The position numbers and the translations under genes are program-made. The notes below the pieces were generated by a model. The model did not search any database. It was not told where the DNA came from and saw only the letters and a program-made list of their open reading frames with translations. 8,325 nucleotides of DNA from Candidatus Methanoperedens sp. (GTDB taxonomy: Archaea > Halobacteriota > Methanosarcinia > Methanosarcinales > Methanoperedenaceae), in assembly GCA_023249275.1 (NCBI GenBank), contig JAHFCV010000108.1, positions 1 through 8,325 of the forward strand, written 5' to 3'. Every line of letters starts with the position of its first letter. The first letter of the stretch is position 1. This document shows, one piece after another, positions 5,765-8,325 of the stretch.

Positions 5765-5787
5765 ATCATCGGCATTTCGCCGATAAT
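5765..5787 (-). promoter_or_regulatory. Stem-loop in the 5' leader of the DUF5667 mRNA
   Basis: ATCGGC and GCCGAT (5768-5773 and 5779-5784) pair perfectly around the loop GAAAT. Three further pairs (5765-5767 with 5785-5787) extend the stem to nine, one of them a G-U wobble possible only in the minus-strand RNA. The stem ends 4 nt before the Shine-Dalgarno, and the start predicted from the TATA box falls at its upstream arm, so the mRNA would begin with a hairpin. A role in stability or translation is inferred. As DNA, the repeat could instead be an operator at the start site. Confidence 0.5.
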
Positions 5788-5805
5788 CTAAATAAAACCA
5801 GTCAG

Positions 5806-5813
5806 GATATAAA
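5806..5813 (-). promoter_or_regulatory. TATA box of the DUF5667 gene
   Basis: TTTATATC on the minus strand predicts a transcript start near 5784 and a leader of about 35 nt containing the stem-loop and the Shine-Dalgarno. Confidence 0.5.
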
Positions 5814-5841
5814 CATACTTACAGTCTTAATTGTATTAAAC

Positions 5842-5894
5842 GGTTCATTTCTCTTCCAAAAGTACAAAATCGTTCAAAAAGGTTCTGTTCTCTT
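5842..5894 (+). repeat. Imperfect 14-bp direct repeat in the divergent intergenic region
   Basis: GGTTCATTTCTCTT (5842-5855) and GGTTCTGTTCTCTT (5881-5894) match at 12 of 14 positions, 39 bp apart. Both lie between the two divergent promoters in the 260-nt gene-free gap 5750-6009. A shared regulator site is possible; no more can be said. Confidence 0.3.
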
Positions 5895-5954
5895 TAAAAA
5901 CCCCTAATAACGGTGGAATTTGAATGGATGCAAAAGAAGTATTGTATCAAGGTC

Positions 5955-5961
5955 TTATAAA
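5955..5961 (+). promoter_or_regulatory. TATA box of the AMP phosphorylase gene
   Basis: TTATAAA lies about 52 nt before the ATG at 6010 and predicts a transcript start near 5984 with a leader of about 25 nt. That start would exclude the in-frame ATG at 5920 from the mRNA, supporting the shorter protein. Confidence 0.45.
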
Positions 5962-5996
5962 CCATCGATAGTGCTAAATATTGTAAAAATAATAAT

Positions 5997-6001
5997 GAGG
6001 T
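5997..6001 (+). promoter_or_regulatory. Shine-Dalgarno that decides the AMP phosphorylase start
   Basis: GAGGT lies 8 nt before ATG 6010. The earlier in-frame ATGs (5920, 5995) lack such a site, and the one at 5995 overlaps this element, so 6010 is the likely initiation codon. Confidence 0.65.
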
Positions 6002-6009
6002 ACGATAAA

Positions 6010-7527
6010 ATGGAACTAAAAGTCCAACAACTTCAGATAAAAGCAGGCAAATATAAAGTAGTCCTTAATACTCAGGATGCAAGGGAAATAGGAGTCAGGG
6101 GGGGCGACCGTGTCCAGTTAAAAGACCACAGCTACCTGACAGCAATCGTGGAAACAGGGGACATGATTCAAAAAGGTACCGTGGGGGTGTACCAGGAATG
6201 CTGCGAAAGGCTTGGAAAAGTATGCCCCCTGACAGTAGATATCATCCCAACCTCAAGACCGAGTTCTATCGGCTTTATTAAAAAGATGATGGACCACCAG
6301 AAGCTGACGCAGGAGGAAATCTACCAGATAGTCCAGGATATCGTGAAGGAGAATCTCACAGAAATCGAGATGTCAGCCTTTGTTACAAGTTCTTATATCA
6401 ATGGCATGACCTCGGATGAGATTGAATGGCTGACGAGAGCCATGATAGATAGCGGTGAAAAAATCGAATTCAACACGCATCCCATTATGGACAAGCACAG
6501 CATTGGCGGCGTGCCGGGAAACAAAATCTCGCTGCTTGTGGTTCCTATCGTGGCTGCTAACGGTCTTCTCATACCCAAGACAAGCTCAAGGGCGATAACG
6601 GGCGCAGCAGGTACGGCGGATTTGATGGAAGTGCTTGCACCCGTTGAATTCTCGGCAGATGAAATAAAGTCGATTACAGAAAGGGTGGGCGGGGTAATAG
6701 CGTGGGGAGGAGCCACGAATATCGCGCCTGCGGACGACAAGTTGATACGCGCCGAGTACCCGCTTTCAATTGACCCGCGCTGCCAGTTGCTTGCATCCAT
6801 AATGGCAAAAAAAGGGGCTGTCGGGGCTGACTGTGTTGTGATTGACATCCCCACAGGCAGCGGAACCAAAGTTCCCACTATGGAAGAAGGGAAAAAACTC
6901 GCGCGGGACTTAATTGAACTGGGCGAGCGGCTGGGGATGAATGTGGAATGCGCCATGACCTACGGCGCCTCGCCTGTGGGCAGAACGATAGGTCCTGCAA
7001 TTGAGGTGCGTGAGGCGCTGAAGGTGCTTGAAACTATGCAGGGACCGAACAGCCTTATTGAAAAAAGTACTGCACTTGCGGGAATTTTGCTTGAGATGGG
7101 AGGGGTTGCAACCAAAGGGCGCGGCAAGGAGGTTGCAATGGAGACGCTTCGCTCCGGTAAAGCGCTTAATAAACTGAAGGAGATTATTGAAGCACAGGGC
7201 GGGAATCCGAAAATAGTGCATACCGACATTAAACCAGGGGAACACAGGGCTGAACTTGCTTCCCCTGCTGATGGATACGTTATCGAATTCGATAATAAGC
7301 GCATAGTCGAGATTGCAAGGATGGCTGGCGCGCCCACTGACATTGGGGCAGGTGTCTGGATTCACAGGAAAAAGGGAGAGACTGTTAAGAAGGGGGAGCC
7401 ACTTATCACTATTTTTGCCGACAAGAGCTGGAAGCTTACCAGCGCCCTAAAAAGCGCGGAAAAGGATAACCCGATAATTGTTGAAGGCATGCTTCTTGAG
7501 AGGGTTCAGACGTTCAGGGTATTTTAA
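6010..7527 (+). CDS. deoA: AMP phosphorylase (archaeal thymidine phosphorylase family)
   Basis: This enzyme splits AMP (also CMP and UMP in studied archaea) with phosphate into base and ribose-1,5-bisphosphate. That product is isomerised to RuBP and fixed by type III RuBisCO, in an archaeal nucleotide-salvage pathway. The 505-residue product, from ATG 6010, is the usual length. It has an N-terminal beta domain (1-84) that sets these enzymes apart from bacterial thymidine phosphorylases. A phosphate/nucleoside region follows: DKHSIGGVPGNK (161-172) and the family signature TSSRAITGAAGTADLMEVL (191-209). LSIDPR holds D255 at the family's expected proton-donor position, and K287 lies in GSGTKVPT. 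A C-terminal hammerhead-like domain ends it (ASPADGYV onward). All expected motifs are intact. R15P isomerase and RuBisCO genes are not in the window. The longer frame from 5920 adds 30 residues unlike the family and is rejected. The protein is cytoplasmic, probably multimeric as in the family. Confidence 0.96.
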   Translation: MELKVQQLQIKAGKYKVVLNTQDAREIGVRGGDRVQLKDHSYLTAIVETGDMIQKGTVGVYQECCERLGKVCPLTVDIIPTSRPSSIGFIKKMMDHQKLTQEEIYQIVQDIVKENLTEIEMSAFVTSSYINGMTSDEIEWLTRAMIDSGEKIEFNTHPIMDKHSIGGVPGNKISLLVVPIVAANGLLIPKTSSRAITGAAGTADLMEVLAPVEFSADEIKSITERVGGVIAWGGATNIAPADDKLIRAEYPLSIDPRCQLLASIMAKKGAVGADCVVIDIPTGSGTKVPTMEEGKKLARDLIELGERLGMNVECAMTYGASPVGRTIGPAIEVREALKVLETMQGPNSLIEKSTALAGILLEMGGVATKGRGKEVAMETLRSGKALNKLKEIIEAQGGNPKIVHTDIKPGEHRAELASPADGYVIEFDNKRIVEIARMAGAPTDIGAGVWIHRKKGETVKKGEPLITIFADKSWKLTSALKSAEKDNPIIVEGMLLERVQTFRVF

Positions 7528-7558
7528 GGATGTGGAGCAAGTAACGCAATAAAGCAGT

Positions 7559-7571
7559 GTTGTTAATTTTT
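7559..7571 (+). terminator. T-rich stretch after AMP phosphorylase, weak terminator candidate
   Basis: GTTGTTAATTTTT begins about 30 nt past the stop. Archaeal termination often needs only a T-run. The same bases overlap TTTTTATACC, which could equally be a TATA box for the next gene (predicted start near 7597), so the assignment is uncertain. Confidence 0.3.
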
Positions 7572-7630
7572 ATACCGCTAACTGAAAATTTCGAGGCAAG
7601 CCTGTGTGTTTATCTGATAAATGTAAATAA

Positions 7631-7642
7631 ATTAATATTAAT
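7631..7642. repeat. 12-bp palindrome in an AT-rich upstream region
   Basis: ATTAATATTAAT is a perfect palindrome within a run of almost pure A/T (about 7621-7657), about 20 nt upstream of the best TATA box for the surface-protein gene. It may be a regulator site or simply bendable AT-rich DNA. The rest of the gap 7528-7747 shows no RNA gene or coding frame. Confidence 0.3.
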
Positions 7643-7663
7643 AAATAATTAAAAATTGGTAAG

Positions 7664-7672
7664 TTATATATA
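7664..7672 (+). promoter_or_regulatory. Likely TATA box of the surface-protein gene
   Basis: TTATATATA is the strongest TATA-like element in the 220-nt gap and predicts a start near 7694, leaving a leader of about 54 nt before ATG 7748. A second candidate is the TTTTTATACC at 7567-7576. Confidence 0.45.
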
Positions 7673-7675
7673 TCA

Positions 7676-7697
7676 TTAATGTTATGATTTAATGTTA
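7676..7697 (+). repeat. 9-bp direct repeat at the predicted transcript start
   Basis: TTAATGTTA occurs at 7676-7684 and again at 7689-7697, a 13-bp period, between the TATA box and the predicted transcript start. That is where a repressor would bind, but the composition makes chance plausible. Confidence 0.3.
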
Positions 7698-7732
7698 ATA
7701 TTATAATCCATTGGTGGTATTATAATTGCTTG

Positions 7733-7738
7733 AGGAGG
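7733..7738 (+). promoter_or_regulatory. Shine-Dalgarno of the surface-protein gene
   Basis: AGGAGG lies 9 nt before ATG 7748. It fixes the start of a gene that runs out of the window and marks it as well translated. Confidence 0.75.
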
Positions 7739-7747
7739 AAAATTATT

Positions 7748-8325
7748 ATGGGTAAAGTATTTACTAAATATATAACATCTCTACTGGCGGCTCTGCTGCT
7801 TTTCGGGATGGCGGCGGGGACGGCGGATGCGGATTTTTATTTCAGGGGATACACTTATAATGAAACAAATGTAACATTAAACAACACTAATGTAAGCATC
7901 GAGGTTTATTCGATGGGGGGACAACAAGGGCCATCATTAGTAGGTACTGTTTACAATTCAAGTGATGCAACTGGATTTTTCAATATATCGGTTACCACCT
8001 CATCTGGATTGGACCAGCAACAATATATGTATAAACCTGTACTGAAACATTTTGCCAATAATGTAACATCCGGGACTCTTGACTATATCGGACAGGCACT
8101 GCCGCAATTCCCGCGTGATATGATACGCTTCCTCACGGCTGACAGCCCGATGAATTTTTACCTGAGAAAGGGAGGCACGATAAATATACGCGCAGTTAAT
8201 GAAACTAGTTCCCCTGTTGCGTTTAAATATATGATAAAGGACACAAGACTGGGTTATCCGATAACTGAAAACTTTAATGTGGAACAACAAAATGTTGATA
8301 ACATTTACGTTCCTTCGGAACGGAA
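7748..8325 (+). CDS. Secreted, sequon-rich surface protein, 3' end cut off
   Basis: The frame from ATG 7748 is open through the right edge: 192 full codons without a stop. Residues 1-28 form a clear signal peptide (KVFTKY, hydrophobic SLLAALLLFGMAAG, cleavage likely after TADA). The mature part has eight N-x-S/T sequons (N38, N41, N45, N48, N70, N79, N105, N151), dense enough to suggest an N-glycosylated S-layer or surface-attached protein. Residues about 40-83 (NVSIEVYS then TVYNSSDATGFFNISV) resemble the beta-sandwich carboxypeptidase-regulatory-like or Ig-like modules of archaeal surface proteins, where a 'D-x-x-G-x-F-x-I' turn precedes the last strand. Later residues (TINIRAVNETSSP) suggest a second beta module. 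No enzymatic motif is visible. The family cannot be fixed without the rest. An antisense frame at 8000-8290 is a shadow. Confidence 0.82.
   Translation, partial: MGKVFTKYITSLLAALLLFGMAAGTADADFYFRGYTYNETNVTLNNTNVSIEVYSMGGQQGPSLVGTVYNSSDATGFFNISVTTSSGLDQQQYMYKPVLKHFANNVTSGTLDYIGQALPQFPRDMIRFLTADSPMNFYLRKGGTINIRAVNETSSPVAFKYMIKDTRLGYPITENFNVEQQNVDNIYVPSER

Noticed and set aside
5478..5786. A 102-residue plus-strand, Val/Pro/Ala-rich frame opposite the DUF5667 gene
   Set aside because: It reads the opposite strand of the signal peptide and Thr-rich linker; the low-complexity codons there explain its length and apparent hydrophobicity.
5920..6009. A 30-residue N-terminal extension of AMP phosphorylase from ATG 5920
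   Set aside because: The extra residues do not resemble the family, they span the likely TATA box (5955-5961), and ATG 6010 has GAGGT at the right distance and gives the usual 505 residues.
6393..7365. Three long minus-strand frames inside AMP phosphorylase
   Set aside because: All lie antisense to a fully conserved enzyme and reflect its codon composition; none shows a domain.
7528..7747. Possible non-coding RNA or CRISPR leader in the AT-rich gap
   Set aside because: No strong long stem, tRNA-like fold or repeat-spacer pattern was found; only promoter-like elements and short repeats.
8000..8290. A 96-residue minus-strand frame near the right end
   Set aside because: It is antisense to a gene with a signal peptide and a strong Shine-Dalgarno, and has no ribosome site or family match of its own.

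Overview
The window reads as archaeal chromosome, most likely from a methanogen or methanotroph lineage of the Methanosarcinales / Candidatus Methanoperedens kind. The evidence is an archaeal-type AMP phosphorylase, a short archaeal type I dehydroquinase, a membrane-anchored winged-helix regulator of the archaeal COG2512 kind, a DUF104 (AF2212-like) antitoxin, and TATA boxes about 26-28 nt ahead of starts instead of bacterial -35/-10 pairs. The lineage below 'archaeon' is inferred from the gene set and was not tested by a search. No rRNA, tRNA, CRISPR array or transposase gene was seen.

Layout. Positions 2-679 (+) hold a nearly complete DUF1624-type membrane protein whose first codons lie outside the window. 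It converges, with a 9-nt overlap, on a minus-strand chain of four overlapping genes (2440 down to 671): DUF104 antitoxin, PIN-domain VapC-like toxin, UPF0175 antitoxin-like protein, and an atypical SDR (NDUFA9-like) oxidoreductase. A small YkgJ-like cysteine-cluster protein (2568-2858, -) and aroD (2954-3628, +) diverge from a 95-nt AT-rich region. aroD converges on a COG2512-like membrane-tethered winged-helix protein (3637-4542, -). Upstream of that lies a secreted DUF5667 protein (4667-5749, -), which diverges from AMP phosphorylase (6010-7527, +). The right end holds the first 192 codons of a secreted, sequon-rich surface protein (7748 to the edge, +).

How the genes work together. Only the toxin-antitoxin chain looks like a working unit: three genes with overlapping ends, in which one PIN nuclease sits between members of two different antitoxin families, and the SDR gene is joined by an ATGA overlap. 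aroD serves the shikimate pathway. AMP phosphorylase serves the archaeal AMP to ribose-1,5-bisphosphate to RuBisCO route, whose other genes are not here. The COG2512-like, DUF5667 and sequon-rich proteins are all envelope proteins, but nothing in the sequence ties them to one pathway.

Regulation visible in the sequence. Two genes (YkgJ-like and COG2512-like) have TATA boxes placed so that the transcript would start at the ATG (leaderless). The DUF5667, AMP phosphorylase and surface-protein genes have Shine-Dalgarno leaders. The DUF5667 leader appears to begin with a stem-loop just before its ribosome site. No gene-free gap exceeds 300 nt; the largest are 5750-6009 and 7528-7747, and both are described below.
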